NCBI RefSeq assembly: GCF_002904295.1
Contig: NZ_PPHG01000097.1
Location: 1-64,000 of the forward strand
Reading direction: 5' to 3'
Source: Amycolatopsis sp. CA-128772
GTDB lineage: Bacteria > Actinomycetota > Actinomycetes > Mycobacteriales > Pseudonocardiaceae
DNA length: 64,000 bases
Below, in pieces: positions 25,023 through 37,881 of this stretch; the first letter of the stretch is position 1, and each line of letters begins with the position of its first letter. A program made the translations under genes and the position numbers. The notes beneath the pieces were generated by a model. It was not told where the DNA came from. It made no database searches and saw only the letters and a list, made by a program, of their open reading frames with translations.

Positions 25023-26228
25023 ATGGCGCTCGTACTCGCGTTCGGCGTCGTCCTGCTCATCAGTGTCTCCCTGTCCGGTGTCGCCGCCCGGACGGTGCTG
25101 TCGACGGCGCTGCTGTTCCTGCTCGCCGGCGCGCTGATCGGCCAGGGCGGGCTCGGCCTGGTGCCGATCGCCCCGCACGATCCGCTGGTCACCGCGTTGG
25201 CCGACATTGCGTTGTTCACCGTGCTGTTCACCGACGGGCAGCGAGCGAACGTGCGCGCGCTGCGCGAGGGCTGGCGGCTGTCGGGCCGGGCCCTCGGGCT
25301 GGGGATGCCGCTCACGATGGTCGGGATCGCGGTACCGGCGCATTTCCTGGTGGGCCTGGACTGGCCCACGGCGCTGCTGCTGGGGGCGATCCTGTCGCCG
25401 ACGGACCCGGTGTTCGCGGCGGCGATCGTCGGCCGCGACGACGTGCCGCTGCGGCTGCGGCGGCTGCTGAACGTCGAGTCCGGCCTCAACGACGGGCTCG
25501 CGCTGCCGTTCGTGCTGATCTTCCTGGCCACTGCCGCGCACGCCGACTCCGACCTGGGGAAGGTCGGCATCGAACTGGTGCTCGGCCTGGTGCTCGGCAT
25601 CGCCATCCCGGCCGCGGTGGCGCTGGCGTGGCGGCTGAAGATCCTCACCGCCGAGCCCCGGTTGCAGGCACTCGGTCCGCTGGCGATCGCGGTGATGCTC
25701 TACGCCGCCTGCCACCTGACCCACGCCAACCCGTACCTGGCCGCGTTCGCCGCCGGCTCGACGCTGGCCACGATGGACAAGACGGCCGCCGAGCACTTCG
25801 AACCGCTGGGCGACCTGCTCTCGGAGATCACCAAGTTCGCGGCGTTGCTGGTGTTCGGGGCGCTGGTCACGCCGGAGCGGCTCGGGCACCTGAGCGTGGG
25901 CGGCTGGGTACTGGCTGTGCTCGCGATCGTCCTGGTTCGGCCGGCCGCGATGCTGCTGTCCCTGCTGAGGACGAAGATGTCCGGCCGCGAGCGGGCCGCG
26001 GCCGCGTGGTTCGGGCCCAAGGGGTTCGCCTCGGTCGTCTACGGGCTGCTGGCCCTGCAGTCGGGAATCCCGGCCGCGCAGCTGGTGTTCGACCTGGTCA
26101 CGGTGACGATCGCGTTGTCGATCGTGGTGCATTCCTCGACCGACGTCCCGGTGGCGAAGGCGCTGAGCTTCGAGCCGCCGGACAACCTGCCGACCGGCCG
26201 TCAAGAAACCGACAGAAGGACCGGATAG
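25023..26228 (+). CDS. CPA1-family cation:proton antiporter
   Basis: 401 residues, about 11-12 membrane segments. Family motifs ILSPTDPVFAAAI and NVESGLNDGLALP (the conserved ND/D ion-binding positions) are present. Likely exchanges Na+ or K+ for H+ at the cytoplasmic membrane. First gene of a same-strand group with a CBS-domain protein and a second ion transporter, suggesting nucleotide-controlled pH or ion homeostasis. No long C-terminal cytoplasmic domain is present. Confidence 0.92.
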   Translation: MALVLAFGVVLLISVSLSGVAARTVLSTALLFLLAGALIGQGGLGLVPIAPHDPLVTALADIALFTVLFTDGQRANVRALREGWRLSGRALGLGMPLTMVGIAVPAHFLVGLDWPTALLLGAILSPTDPVFAAAIVGRDDVPLRLRRLLNVESGLNDGLALPFVLIFLATAAHADSDLGKVGIELVLGLVLGIAIPAAVALAWRLKILTAEPRLQALGPLAIAVMLYAACHLTHANPYLAAFAAGSTLATMDKTAAEHFEPLGDLLSEITKFAALLVFGALVTPERLGHLSVGGWVLAVLAIVLVRPAAMLLSLLRTKMSGRERAAAAWFGPKGFASVVYGLLALQSGIPAAQLVFDLVTVTIALSIVVHSSTDVPVAKALSFEPPDNLPTGRQETDRRTG

Positions 26229-26267
26229 TGCACCGCGAGCCAGCCCGAAGAGTCGTACGCTGGGCAG

Positions 26268-26714
26268 ATGCATGCTGTGGAGATGGCCGAGCAGTACCCG
26301 GTCGTCGACCTGGATTCCGGGGCCCTCGACGCCGCCCGGCTGCTGGCCGGACACCGGCTGCCGGGCATCGTGGTCACCGACGCGTCCGGGTGCCCGTGCT
26401 CGATCCTGCCCGCCTCCCAGGTGGTCCGGTTCCTGGTGCCGAGCTACGTGCAGGACGACCCGTCGCTGGCCGGCGTCCTGGACGAGTCGATGGCCGACCG
26501 GGTCGCGGACAAGCTGGGCGGCAAAACGGTCCGGTCGCTGCTGCCGGAGAAGCCCTCGGAGCTGCCGCGGGTGCAGGGCGACGACACGATCGTCGAGGTC
26601 GCGGCGATCATGGCCCGGCTGCGCTGCCCGCTGGTCGCGGTCATGGAGGACAAGCGGCTGCTGGGCGTGATCTCCGCGTCGCGGCTGCTGGAGCTGGCGC
26701 TCACACACGGCTGA
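26268..26714 (+). CDS. Two-CBS-domain protein
   Basis: 148 residues forming a tandem CBS pair: first repeat 10-60 ([20 protein letters not shown]), second 95-146 ([20 protein letters not shown] then [15 protein letters not shown]). CBS pairs bind adenine nucleotides and gate transporters or channels. It lies 39 bp after the antiporter and 13 bp before the ArsB-like transporter, so it probably regulates one or both. ATG 26268 is used; ATG 26283 is an alternative. Confidence 0.88.
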   Translation: MHAVEMAEQYPVVDLDSGALDAARLLAGHRLPGIVVTDASGCPCSILPASQVVRFLVPSYVQDDPSLAGVLDESMADRVADKLGGKTVRSLLPEKPSELPRVQGDDTIVEVAAIMARLRCPLVAVMEDKRLLGVISASRLLELALTHG

Positions 26715-26727
26715 TGGTGGCGGTGCG

Positions 26728-28020
26728 ATGAGCACCGTCATCGCCGTCGCGGTCTTCGTCGTCGCGTACGTCTTCATCGCCACCGAGAAGATTCCCAAGA
26801 TGGTCGCGGCGCTGGCCGGCGCCGGGGTGGTGCTGGCCCTCGGGGTGACCGGTGCGGAGGACGCGTTCTACTCCCACGACACCGGCATCGACTGGGACGT
26901 CGTCTTCCTGCTGCTCGGGATGATGATCATCGTCAGCGTGCTGCGCCGCACCGGCGTGTTCGAGTACGTCGCGATCTGGGCGGCCAAGCGCGCGAAGGGC
27001 TCGCCGCTGCGGATCATGGTGCTGCTGGTGCTGATCACGGCCGTCGCGTCGGCGTTCCTGGACAACGTGACCACCGTGCTGCTGATCGCCCCGGTCACCC
27101 TGCTGGTCTGCGACCGGCTCGACATCAAGCCGGTGCCGTTCCTGATCGCGGAGGTGCTGGCGTCGAACATCGGCGGCGCGGCAACCCTGATCGGGGATCC
27201 GCCGAACATCATCATCGGCAGCCGGGCCGGGTTGTCGTTCAACGACTTCCTGGTCAACATGACACCGATCGTGCTGATCGAGCTGGTCGCGTTCACACTG
27301 GCGCTGCGCTGGGTGTTCCGCGGCTCGTTCACCGTCGACCCCGCCCGGGTCGCGGAGGTGATGCGGCTCAACGAGCGGGAAGCGATCCGGGATCCCCGGC
27401 TGCTGGTCAAGTGCGGCGTCGTGCTGCTGGCCGTGTTCACCGGGTTCGTCGGGCACTCCCTGTTCCACGTCGAGCCCTCGGTGGTGGCCCTGCTCGGCGC
27501 CGGGGTGCTGGTGCTCATTTCCGGCGTCGGGGCCGAGGATTACCTGGCCGGCGTCGAATGGGAGACGCTGCTGTTCTTCGCCGGGCTGTTCATCATGATC
27601 GGCGCGCTGGTGAAGACCGGCGTGATCGGCAACCTCGCGACGCTGGCCGCCGACGCCACCGGCGGCGACGCACTGGTGGCGGTGATGCTGATCCTCGTGG
27701 TGTCCACCGTGCTGTCCGGGGTGATCGACAACATCCCGTACGTGGCGACGATGAGCCCGCTGGTGCTGGCCCTCACGCAGGACATCCCGGACCCGGCGCA
27801 CTCGGAAGCGCTGTGGTGGTCGCTCGCCCTGGGCGCGGACTTCGGCGGGAACATGACCGCGATCGGCGCGAGCGCGAACGTGGTGATGCTGGGCATCGCG
27901 GCGCGGTCCGGCAGCCCGATCTCCTTCTGGGAGTTCACCCGCAAGGGCGCGCAGGTCACGCTGCTCACGGTGCTGATCGCGGCGCCGTACCTGTGGCTGC
28001 GCTACTTCGTGCTGGCGTGA
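26728..28020 (+). CDS. ArsB/NhaD-type ion transporter
   Basis: 430 residues with about 12 membrane segments in two inverted halves. Each half has the ion-transporter hairpin motif: [15 protein letters not shown] with GDPPNIIIG in the first, [16 protein letters not shown] with TAIGASANV in the second. This places it in the IT superfamily (ArsB, NhaD, citrate-type permeases). The substrate is unclear: Na+/H+ exchange or anion export. The gene ends at a hairpin 13 bp downstream. Confidence 0.9.
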   Translation: MSTVIAVAVFVVAYVFIATEKIPKMVAALAGAGVVLALGVTGAEDAFYSHDTGIDWDVVFLLLGMMIIVSVLRRTGVFEYVAIWAAKRAKGSPLRIMVLLVLITAVASAFLDNVTTVLLIAPVTLLVCDRLDIKPVPFLIAEVLASNIGGAATLIGDPPNIIIGSRAGLSFNDFLVNMTPIVLIELVAFTLALRWVFRGSFTVDPARVAEVMRLNEREAIRDPRLLVKCGVVLLAVFTGFVGHSLFHVEPSVVALLGAGVLVLISGVGAEDYLAGVEWETLLFFAGLFIMIGALVKTGVIGNLATLAADATGGDALVAVMLILVVSTVLSGVIDNIPYVATMSPLVLALTQDIPDPAHSEALWWSLALGADFGGNMTAIGASANVVMLGIAARSGSPISFWEFTRKGAQVTLLTVLIAAPYLWLRYFVLA

Positions 28021-28032
28021 GCCCGCCGGAGC

Positions 28033-28056
28033 GCCCGCGTGCCGCCGCACGCGGGC
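28033..28056. terminator. Bidirectional hairpin terminator
   Basis: Perfect 10-bp arms GCCCGCGTGC and GCACGCGGGC around a CGCC loop, between the convergent ArsB-like gene (stop at 28020) and the GH2 gene (stop at 28076). Confidence 0.75.
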
Positions 28057-28075
28057 AACCCGAATCGGTCCGGGC

Positions 28076-32086
<4,011 letters not shown>

Positions 32087-33025
32087 TCACGGCCAGCTCC
32101 AGCGCAGGCCGCGGATGCCTCGTGGGGCGCCGCCGGTGAAGACGTGCGCGGGCGAAGAGGGGGACAGCGGCACCGCCGTGACGTCCCGTTCCCGCCCGGC
32201 CGGAGTATCCAGCCGGTAGGCGTGGCAGGTCGCGGGCTGTGCTGCGGGGGCGAAGTGGACCTCGAGGAGGTGCTCGGTCCCCGGGTGCCGGAACCGGCGG
32301 TCGTAGCGGGTGTCGGGCACGCCGTCGGAGTACTCGAACTCGTACTCCAGGATCGCGGTCTCGCCGACGGCCAGTGCCCGGTGGGGGACCAGTTCGCTGA
32401 CCACGAACCCCGGCTCGGCCAGCACCTCGGTGCGCACGGCCCGGCAGTAGCGCGTCGAGACGAGCCGGGGTGGCCGGCCGGGGGCGCAGCCGCGCAGGAC
32501 GACCACCTTGGCCTGCACCGGTTCGGTGACCGCCCGCACCACTTCGCGCACGCGCAGCCGGGTCAGCGCCCGGGTCGCGTCGACGTGCAGTGCTTCGTGG
32601 AGGCTCAGCACCACCAGCGACGTTTCGTCGGCCGCGTCGAACGAATGCAGGACGGGCAGGACGCGTGCCCGGGGTTCCCACAGCCGCTCCCAGCCCAGCG
32701 GGCCGGGGGTGACCGGCCGGCCGTCACCGGGCCGGGCGAGCAGGTCGGTCAGCGCGTTCGCCGGCAGGCCCAGGACGCCTTCGAGCACCGCGACCGCGCG
32801 CAGGGACTCGGGCCGTTCCGGCCGGGTCCGTCCGGTGCGCCAATAGCTGAGGGTTGTCGTGCTGACGGGGACCCCGGCCGTGGCGAGCCGTCCCTTGAGG
32901 CGGGCCAAGCCGAGTCCGCTGTGGTCGATGGCCAGCGTCAGCGCCCGGCTGAACGGACCGGTGACGAGCGCGTGTGCCAGCTCGTGCCCCGCGGGCTCGG
33001 GTGCGGCCACCGCGAACAACGGCAT
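32087..33025 (-). CDS. HTH (XRE-like) regulatory protein with unknown C-terminal domain
   Basis: 312 residues. The N-terminal third has an HTH pattern (LARLKGRLATAGVPVSTTTL followed by SYWRTGRTRPERP), like helix-turn-helix proteins that choose a sequence and then note a phrase of the XRE fold. The rest is beta-rich with no name I can give (AILEYEFEYSDGVPDTRYDR). It lies between the GH2 enzyme and an S1 protease, on the GH2 strand, 117 bp upstream of it, and may regulate either. Confidence 0.7.
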   Translation of the reverse strand: MPLFAVAAPEPAGHELAHALVTGPFSRALTLAIDHSGLGLARLKGRLATAGVPVSTTTLSYWRTGRTRPERPESLRAVAVLEGVLGLPANALTDLLARPGDGRPVTPGPLGWERLWEPRARVLPVLHSFDAADETSLVVLSLHEALHVDATRALTRLRVREVVRAVTEPVQAKVVVLRGCAPGRPPRLVSTRYCRAVRTEVLAEPGFVVSELVPHRALAVGETAILEYEFEYSDGVPDTRYDRRFRHPGTEHLLEVHFAPAAQPATCHAYRLDTPAGRERDVTAVPLSPSSPAHVFTGGAPRGIRGLRWSWP

Positions 33026-33259
33026 GCGGGTTTCCTCCGGCGTGGTTCCGGCCTGCCTTCCGGTCTAACAGACGCAAGGGGCGGGTGTCACCCGACGAAC
33101 GTCGGCTGCGCGAACCGAGCGGATGGCGCGGCAAGGCGCAACCCGCCGAAAGAACCGTTCTGTTCCGTTGATCGACGCGGGACTTCCAGCGGATTACCAA
33201 GAGCACACCATCCGCTTACGTTCGGTGAGTCCCCACCGGTTCCCCAAGGGAGTCCCGAA

Positions 33260-34024
33260 ATGCGTGAAAACCCCGGCCGGTTCGTCCGTGCCACCGCCGT
33301 GCTCGCCGGTTCCTGCGCCGTGCTCGCAACACTCGCGGCCGCCCCCGCTTCGGCCGCTCCGGTCGCCCCGCTTTCGCCCGACGCCCAGCCGTCGATCATC
33401 GGCGGCAGCACCGCCCAGAACCCCGGCTACATCACCCGGTTCAACGGTCACGCCAACGGTTACACATTCTTCTGCACCAGCACGCTGATCGGCGCGCGCT
33501 GGGTCCTCACCGCCAAGCACTGCATGTACGACGACAACGGCCGGCGGCTGACCGACATCGACCTCTACGTCGGGTCGAACAGCGCTTCCGGTGGCGTGCA
33601 CGCGAAAGCGGTGTCGACCTACGTGTACTCGGGCGGCGATCTGGCCCTGATCAAGCTGAACACCACCGGCGGCAGCACGTACGCGCGGCTCGCGAGCAGC
33701 TCGTCGGACGCGGAGGAAGGCGACGACGCCCGGGTCTACGGCTGGGGCGCGACCCAGTCCACCGATGAGGGCAGCCACCAGTCGAGCGTGCTGAAGCAGG
33801 CGAACGTGCAGATCTCCGACACCGGTGCGAGCGACTACTTCGGCGGTCCGGCGATCGAGGCCTACACCCCCAACGGCGCGGTCGCCGGCGGCGACTCGGG
33901 CGGCCCGATGCTCGACGGCGGTGTCCAGGTGGGCGTGTGCTCGACCAGCGACCGCTCCAGCACCACCACCTACGGCAGTGTCGCGGCGGGCCGCAGCTGG
34001 ATCCGCCAGGTCAGCGGGGTCTGA
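33260..34024 (+). CDS. Secreted trypsin-like serine protease
   Basis: 254 residues. Signal peptide 1-32 (ending APASAAP), mature N-terminus SIIGGST. S1 motifs: WVLTAKHC (His, with Lys before HC), [10 protein letters not shown] (Asp), [12 protein letters not shown] (Ser). Only a few cysteines. AAGGGAG lies seven bases before ATG 33260. A strong terminator follows the stop. Third S1 protease of the window. Confidence 0.93.
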   Translation: MRENPGRFVRATAVLAGSCAVLATLAAAPASAAPVAPLSPDAQPSIIGGSTAQNPGYITRFNGHANGYTFFCTSTLIGARWVLTAKHCMYDDNGRRLTDIDLYVGSNSASGGVHAKAVSTYVYSGGDLALIKLNTTGGSTYARLASSSSDAEEGDDARVYGWGATQSTDEGSHQSSVLKQANVQISDTGASDYFGGPAIEAYTPNGAVAGGDSGGPMLDGGVQVGVCSTSDRSSTTTYGSVAAGRSWIRQVSGV

Positions 34025-34035
34025 CCCGGACGCGG

Positions 34036-34070
34036 GGCCGCCGGCCGGAATCCCCCGCCGGCCGGCGGCC
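34036..34070 (+). terminator. Strong GC hairpin terminator after the S1 protease
   Basis: GGCCGCCGGCCGG (34036-34048) and CCGGCCGGCGGCC (34058-34070) form perfect 13-bp arms with a 9-base loop, starting 12 bp after the protease stop. Confidence 0.75.
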
Positions 34071-34258
34071 GGTCGCACCTCGCCGCGGTGGTGGCGACCA
34101 GCTGCGGCAGACCACTTCACCGGCACCTTGCCACGCGATTCGCCGGCAGCGTCCGCCGGTTGCGTGGAGCGGCCGTTGCGCCGGCCGTCGGGGCCAGGGC
34201 TTCGGCGATTCCGGGAGCCGGGCCCAGTGCCATGACAGGCGCCTTCCGGAGCCGGGAG

Positions 34259-34455
34259 TCAGGCGGCGGACGGGACGACGACGACCTTGCCGTGCACCGC
34301 GCCGTCGGTGGCCCGGGCGTGCAGGGCGGCCAGCTCGTCCAGCGCGAGGACGACGTCGGCCGATTCGGGCGCCGCCGCGGTCACGCTGGTCGTGGCGTGC
34401 TCGACGATCTCGTCGGCACCGGCCGACTTCACCGCGTCGGTGCTGCAGCTCGGCG
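34259..34455 (-). pseudogene. C-terminal remnant of a zinc-binding dehydrogenase / quinone oxidoreductase
   Basis: About 65 residues are readable: [20 protein letters not shown] followed by [20 protein letters not shown] and [10 protein letters not shown] before a stop. This matches the extreme C-terminus of MDR-type quinone oxidoreductases, including the final GK-V-V strand. No start or N-terminal domain is present upstream, where an unrelated remnant abuts. Bases 34071-34258 contain no supported gene. Confidence 0.6.
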
Positions 34456-34487
34456 CCTACTTCGACCTGACCGAGGTGACCCTCGAT

Positions 34488-34743
34488 GTCGACGCCCAGG
34501 TGGTCGCCGGCTCGCGCGAGTGACCAGCCGAGGTTGTAGAGGTGATTGGCGTGGTCGACCTGGTCTGGCGTAAGGCCGCAGCGGCGCATCGGCACGTTGT
34601 GCCGGTGGGGGATGGCGCTGACCGTTCGCCGTTCGATCCCGAACCGGCCGCCGGGCTCGTACACGGTCGCGCTTGATCAAGCTCGGCTGGGGGACGTCGA
34701 GGGCGGGAAGCTTCTCGCGGAGCTCTTCCAGGTCTCTGACCTG
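34488..34743 (-). pseudogene. Remnant of a recombinase-type HTH protein
   Basis: VRDLEELREKLPALDVPQPS in one frame (about 34666-34740) continues, after a frame change near 34665, as [20 protein letters not shown] and [20 protein letters not shown] ending GDHLGVD (34488). This is the double-HTH pattern found in short actinobacterial proteins and site-specific recombinase tails. The end is missing and several residues between the two halves are lost. It points to past mobile DNA next to the van genes. Confidence 0.6.
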
Positions 34744-34792
34744 GTCTTTTGTGTTCGAGTAAGCCCCCCCTGCCGCCACGAACACGAAAAAG

Positions 34793-34816
34793 GCCGTCCA
34801 CAGTAGAGTGGGCGGC
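34793..34816. terminator. Hairpin flanked by A and T runs
   Basis: GCCGTCCAC (34793-34801) and GTGGGCGGC (34808-34816) pair with one G-U, preceded by AAAAA and followed by GCTTTTCG, so it could stop transcription in either direction just before the EthD gene. Confidence 0.5.
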
Positions 34817-34868
34817 GCTTTTCGTTGTCCCGGCAGCAGCAACGGCCGGCCGCTGAACGGAGGTTCTC

Positions 34869-35177
34869 GTGCACAAGCTGGTGGTTCTGTATCCCGAGCC
34901 CGCTGATCCCGGCCACTTCCGCGACTACTACGTGACCCACCACCTCCCGCTGGTCAAGCAGATGCCCGGCCTGCTCGCGTGGCGCTACAGCTTCGAGGTG
35001 GCGTCGACGCCGGGGCAGACGCCGTACTTCGCGATCTTCGAGGCCGAGTTCGCCGACGCTGCGGCGATGACCGCGTCGAGGGAGTCTCCGCAAGGGCGGC
35101 AGGTGGCCGCCGATGTCGCCAACTACGCCACCGGTGGGGCCGTCGTCATCCACTACCCGGTGCAGGACGGCGCCTGA
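34869..35177 (+). CDS. EthD-family dimeric alpha-beta barrel protein
   Basis: 102 residues. HKLVVLYPEPADPGHFRDYY then THHLPLVKQMPGL and a second beta segment YFAIFEAEFADAAAM match EthD-like proteins, small ferredoxin-fold dimers found with oxygenases and catabolic enzymes. GTG 34869 follows GGAGG by five bases. It sits 72 bp before vanH on the same strand, but its own function in resistance is not evident; the two promoters look separate. Confidence 0.85.
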   Translation: MHKLVVLYPEPADPGHFRDYYVTHHLPLVKQMPGLLAWRYSFEVASTPGQTPYFAIFEAEFADAAAMTASRESPQGRQVAADVANYATGGAVVIHYPVQDGA

Positions 35178-35194
35178 GGTTACCCGTCGGTAGC

Positions 35195-35223
35195 TTGTTG
35201 TTCCTGTATCGGGAAACGGATAC
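35195..35223 (+). promoter_or_regulatory. vanHAX promoter with candidate VanR-binding element
   Basis: TTGTTG (35195-35200) and GGATAC (35218-35223) are -35/-10-like hexamers with 17 bp between them. Overlapping the -10 is an 18-bp inverted element at 35206-35223, GTATC...GATAC, that matches 12 of 18 positions of a site in the vanR/vanY gap. The element sits where an OmpR-type activator could contact polymerase. Operator function is inferred. Confidence 0.45.
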
Positions 35224-35228
35224 GGGGT

Positions 35229-35243
35229 GGCAACGTCGTTGCC
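35229..35243 (+). promoter_or_regulatory. Palindrome in vanH 5' leader
   Basis: GGCAAC-GTC-GTTGCC is perfect, ends six bases before the first vanH ATG and would start near the predicted transcript start. It could be an RNA hairpin or a protein site. No strong ribosome binding site is seen beside it. Confidence 0.4.
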
Positions 35244-35249
35244 GGTTCG

Positions 35250-36266
35250 ATGGGCGGCATGGTCCAGAGTGAACCTGTTCGCACCCTCGGCCGCCGTGGG
35301 GTTTCCGCGGTGGGTGTTGCCGTCTACGGGTGTCAGGCCGACGAAGCTGCCCTCTTCCGGGAGGTGGGCGCCCGGCTCGGGGTTCGGGTGACCCTGGCCG
35401 GCGGCGAGCTGGACGAGGGAACCGCCGGGCTGGCCGGCGGGCACCGGTGTGTCAGTGTCGGGCACAAGAGTCCCGTTTCCCACGCCGTTCTCCGGGCCCT
35501 CGAACGGGTCGGGGTTCGCTATGTCTCCACCCGGAGTGTGGGGTACGACCACATCGACGTCCGGTACGCGGACAGTCTCGGGATCGTCGTCGGGAACGTG
35601 GCCTACTCTCCCGACAGCGTTGCCGACTACACCCTGATGTTGATGCTCATGGCCGTCCGGGACGCCAAGTCCGTTCTTTCGCGTGCCGAGGCCGGGGATT
35701 TCCGGCTCGATGACGCTCGCGGGAAAGAACTCCGGGAGCTGACCGTGGGCGTTGTCGGAACCGGGCGGATCGGGTCCGCCGTGGTCGAGAGACTGCAGGG
35801 ATTCGGAGGTCGTGTCGTTGCCTTCGACAGCTGTCCGCGGGCCGGCATCGATTATGTTCACCTCGACGAGCTGGTGCGGGTGAGTGACATCGTCACCCTG
35901 CATACGCCGCTCACCGGGGAGACCCGTCACCTGCTGGATCGGCGACGGCTGGGACTGATGAAGCCGGGGGCCTTCGTCGTCAATACCGGGCGTGGCTCGC
36001 TCCTTGATACCGAAGCCCTCGTCGCCGCCCTGGAGAACGGGCGGCTGGGTGGGGCCGCGCTGGACGTCCTCGAGGGTGAGGAGGGCGTCTTCTACGCCGA
36101 CCGGCGGGGTCAGCCGGCCGGGAGCGAGTTGCTGGCGCGGTTGCAAAAGCTTCCGAATGTGGTCATCACGCCGCACACCGCCTACTACACCGATCGTGCG
36201 CTGCGGGACACCGTGGAGAACTCGGTGCTCAACTGCCTTGGATTCGAAAGGGGGACGCTGCGATGA
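35250..36266 (+). CDS. vanH: D-lactate dehydrogenase VanH
   Basis: 338 residues. Reduces pyruvate to D-lactate with NAD(P)H for synthesis of D-Ala-D-Lac. D-2-hydroxyacid dehydrogenase fold: VGTGRIGSAVVERLQGFG nucleotide motif, NTGRGSLLDTEALVAALENG, and the catalytic His in ITPHTAYYTD. It closely follows remembered VanH sequences (STRSVGYDHIDV, AYSPDSVADYTLMLMLMAVR). ATG 35250 or 35259 may be the start. It is coupled to vanA by ATGA. Codons ending in T and GGG look more frequent than in neighbours. Confidence 0.95.
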   Translation: MGGMVQSEPVRTLGRRGVSAVGVAVYGCQADEAALFREVGARLGVRVTLAGGELDEGTAGLAGGHRCVSVGHKSPVSHAVLRALERVGVRYVSTRSVGYDHIDVRYADSLGIVVGNVAYSPDSVADYTLMLMLMAVRDAKSVLSRAEAGDFRLDDARGKELRELTVGVVGTGRIGSAVVERLQGFGGRVVAFDSCPRAGIDYVHLDELVRVSDIVTLHTPLTGETRHLLDRRRLGLMKPGAFVVNTGRGSLLDTEALVAALENGRLGGAALDVLEGEEGVFYADRRGQPAGSELLARLQKLPNVVITPHTAYYTDRALRDTVENSVLNCLGFERGTLR

Positions 36267-37276
36267 GCAGGGTCAAGGTCGGGCTGCTCTTCGGAGGGCG
36301 CTCCGAGGAACACGCCGTTTCCGTGAAGTCCGCGCAGGAAGTCGCGCGGCACCTCGATCTGCGAAAGTACGACGCGGTCTGGGTCGGGATCACCGCGGAC
36401 GGGGCCTGGAAACTTTGTGCCGGCCCGGAACCGGGGTGGGAAGGCGGGCGGACGGCCGTCCTCGCCCCGGATCGGCGGCTGCTGGTCCTCGACGAGGGGA
36501 AGTACGAAAGCGTCGAACTCGACGTCGTGCTGCCGGTTCTGCACGGCAAGCTCGGGGAAGACGGGGCCGTCCAAGGGCTGCTCGAGCTCTCCGGCATCCC
36601 CTACGCCGGGTGCGATGTGCAGAGTTCGGCTCTGTGCATGGACAAGTCCCTCGCTTACGTCGTGGCCCGGGGCGCGGGCATCGAGACGCCGGACTTCTGG
36701 GTCGTCGGCGAGGACGTCGACCCCCAGCGGTTCACGTATCCCGTCTTCGTGAAGCCCGCTCGCTCCGGTTCCTCCTTCGGGGTCAGCAAAGTCACGCGGG
36801 CGGAAGACCTCGCGAGTGCGGTGGAAAACGCTGCGCAGTACGACGCCAAGGTGCTCGTCGAAGCGGCCGTGGCCGGGAGTGAGGTCGGGTGCGCCGTGCT
36901 CGGGAACGGCGCCGAGCTGTTCGCCGGGGAGGTGGACCGGATCGCGTTGTCCCACGGGTTCTTCCGGATCCACCAGGAAGATTCGCCGGAAAGCGGGTCC
37001 GAGAACTCGACGCCCATCGTTCCCGCCGACATCCCGGCCGAAGCACGCGCGCGGGTGCAGGAGACCGGCAAGGCCATCTACCGCGCCCTCGGGTGCCGGG
37101 GGCTGGCCCGGGTCGACATGTTCCTCAAGGCCGATGGGACCGTGGCGCTCAACGAGGTCAACACCCTGCCCGGGCTCACCTCCTACAGCCGGTACCCGCG
37201 GATGATGGCCGCCGCCGGGGTCTCGTTCGGGGAGGTCCTCGATCGGGTGCTTTCCCTGGCGGTGAGCGGCCGGTGA
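36263..37276 (+). CDS. vanA: D-alanine--D-lactate ligase VanA
   Basis: 337 residues. ATP-grasp ligase of the Ddl family: FGGRSEEHAVSVKSAQEVA near the N-terminus, FVKPARSGSSFGVSKV, and NEVNTLPGLTSYSRYPRMM at the C-terminus. The omega-loop segment has FRIHQEDSPESGSEN; His in IHQE corresponds to VanA His244, which favours D-lactate, where D-Ala-D-Ala ligases have a different loop. Incorporation of D-Lac lowers glycopeptide affinity for the cell wall. It overlaps vanH (ATGA) and vanX (GTGA), so all three are coupled. Confidence 0.96.
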   Translation: MSRVKVGLLFGGRSEEHAVSVKSAQEVARHLDLRKYDAVWVGITADGAWKLCAGPEPGWEGGRTAVLAPDRRLLVLDEGKYESVELDVVLPVLHGKLGEDGAVQGLLELSGIPYAGCDVQSSALCMDKSLAYVVARGAGIETPDFWVVGEDVDPQRFTYPVFVKPARSGSSFGVSKVTRAEDLASAVENAAQYDAKVLVEAAVAGSEVGCAVLGNGAELFAGEVDRIALSHGFFRIHQEDSPESGSENSTPIVPADIPAEARARVQETGKAIYRALGCRGLARVDMFLKADGTVALNEVNTLPGLTSYSRYPRMMAAAGVSFGEVLDRVLSLAVSGR

Positions 37277-37881
37277 ACGACGACTTCGCCTTCGTCGACG
37301 AGCTCGTGCCCGGGATCCGGTGGGACGCCAAGTACGCCACCTGGGACAACTTCACCGGGAAACCGGTGGACGGCTACCTCGTCAACCGGATCGCCGGCAC
37401 CACCACCCTGTGCGCCGCCCTCGGCGAAGCGCAGGAGAAGGCCGCCTCCCTCGGTTTCGGCCTGCTCCTCTGGGACGGCTACCGGCCGCAACGCGCCGTC
37501 GAATGCTTCCTGCGGTGGGTGGACCAGCCCGAAGACGGGCGGACGAAGCTGTGGCACTACCCCCACCTCGACCGGGCCGGGATGTTCGCCAAGGGGTACG
37601 TCGCGACCCGGTCCGGGCACAGCCGGGGCAGCACCGTCGACCTCACCCTCTACCACCTCGGCACCGGCGAGCTCGCCTCGATGGGCGGCGGCCACGACCT
37701 GATGGACCCGATCTCGCACCACGACGCGCGCGGCGTCTCGGGGCTCGAGGCCGGGAACCGCCGGTACCTGCGGTCCATCATGGCGGACTGCGGGTTCGAT
37801 TCCTACGACCGCGAGTGGTGGCACTACAGCCTCCGGAACGAGCCCTACCCGGACACCTACTTCGACTTCCCGGTCGCGTAG
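37273..37881 (+). CDS. vanX: D-Ala-D-Ala dipeptidase VanX
   Basis: 202 residues, normal VanX length, cytoplasmic. Hydrolyses D-Ala-D-Ala so only D-Ala-D-Lac reaches the precursor. Zinc and catalytic residues are present: SGHSRGSTVDLTLY supplies the His and Asp ligands and REWWHYSL the catalytic Glu and third His. GTG 37273 is set by overlap with the vanA stop. Its last 25 bp overlap the 3' end of vanS on the other strand. Confidence 0.96.
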   Translation: MNDDFAFVDELVPGIRWDAKYATWDNFTGKPVDGYLVNRIAGTTTLCAALGEAQEKAASLGFGLLLWDGYRPQRAVECFLRWVDQPEDGRTKLWHYPHLDRAGMFAKGYVATRSGHSRGSTVDLTLYHLGTGELASMGGGHDLMDPISHHDARGVSGLEAGNRRYLRSIMADCGFDSYDREWWHYSLRNEPYPDTYFDFPVA

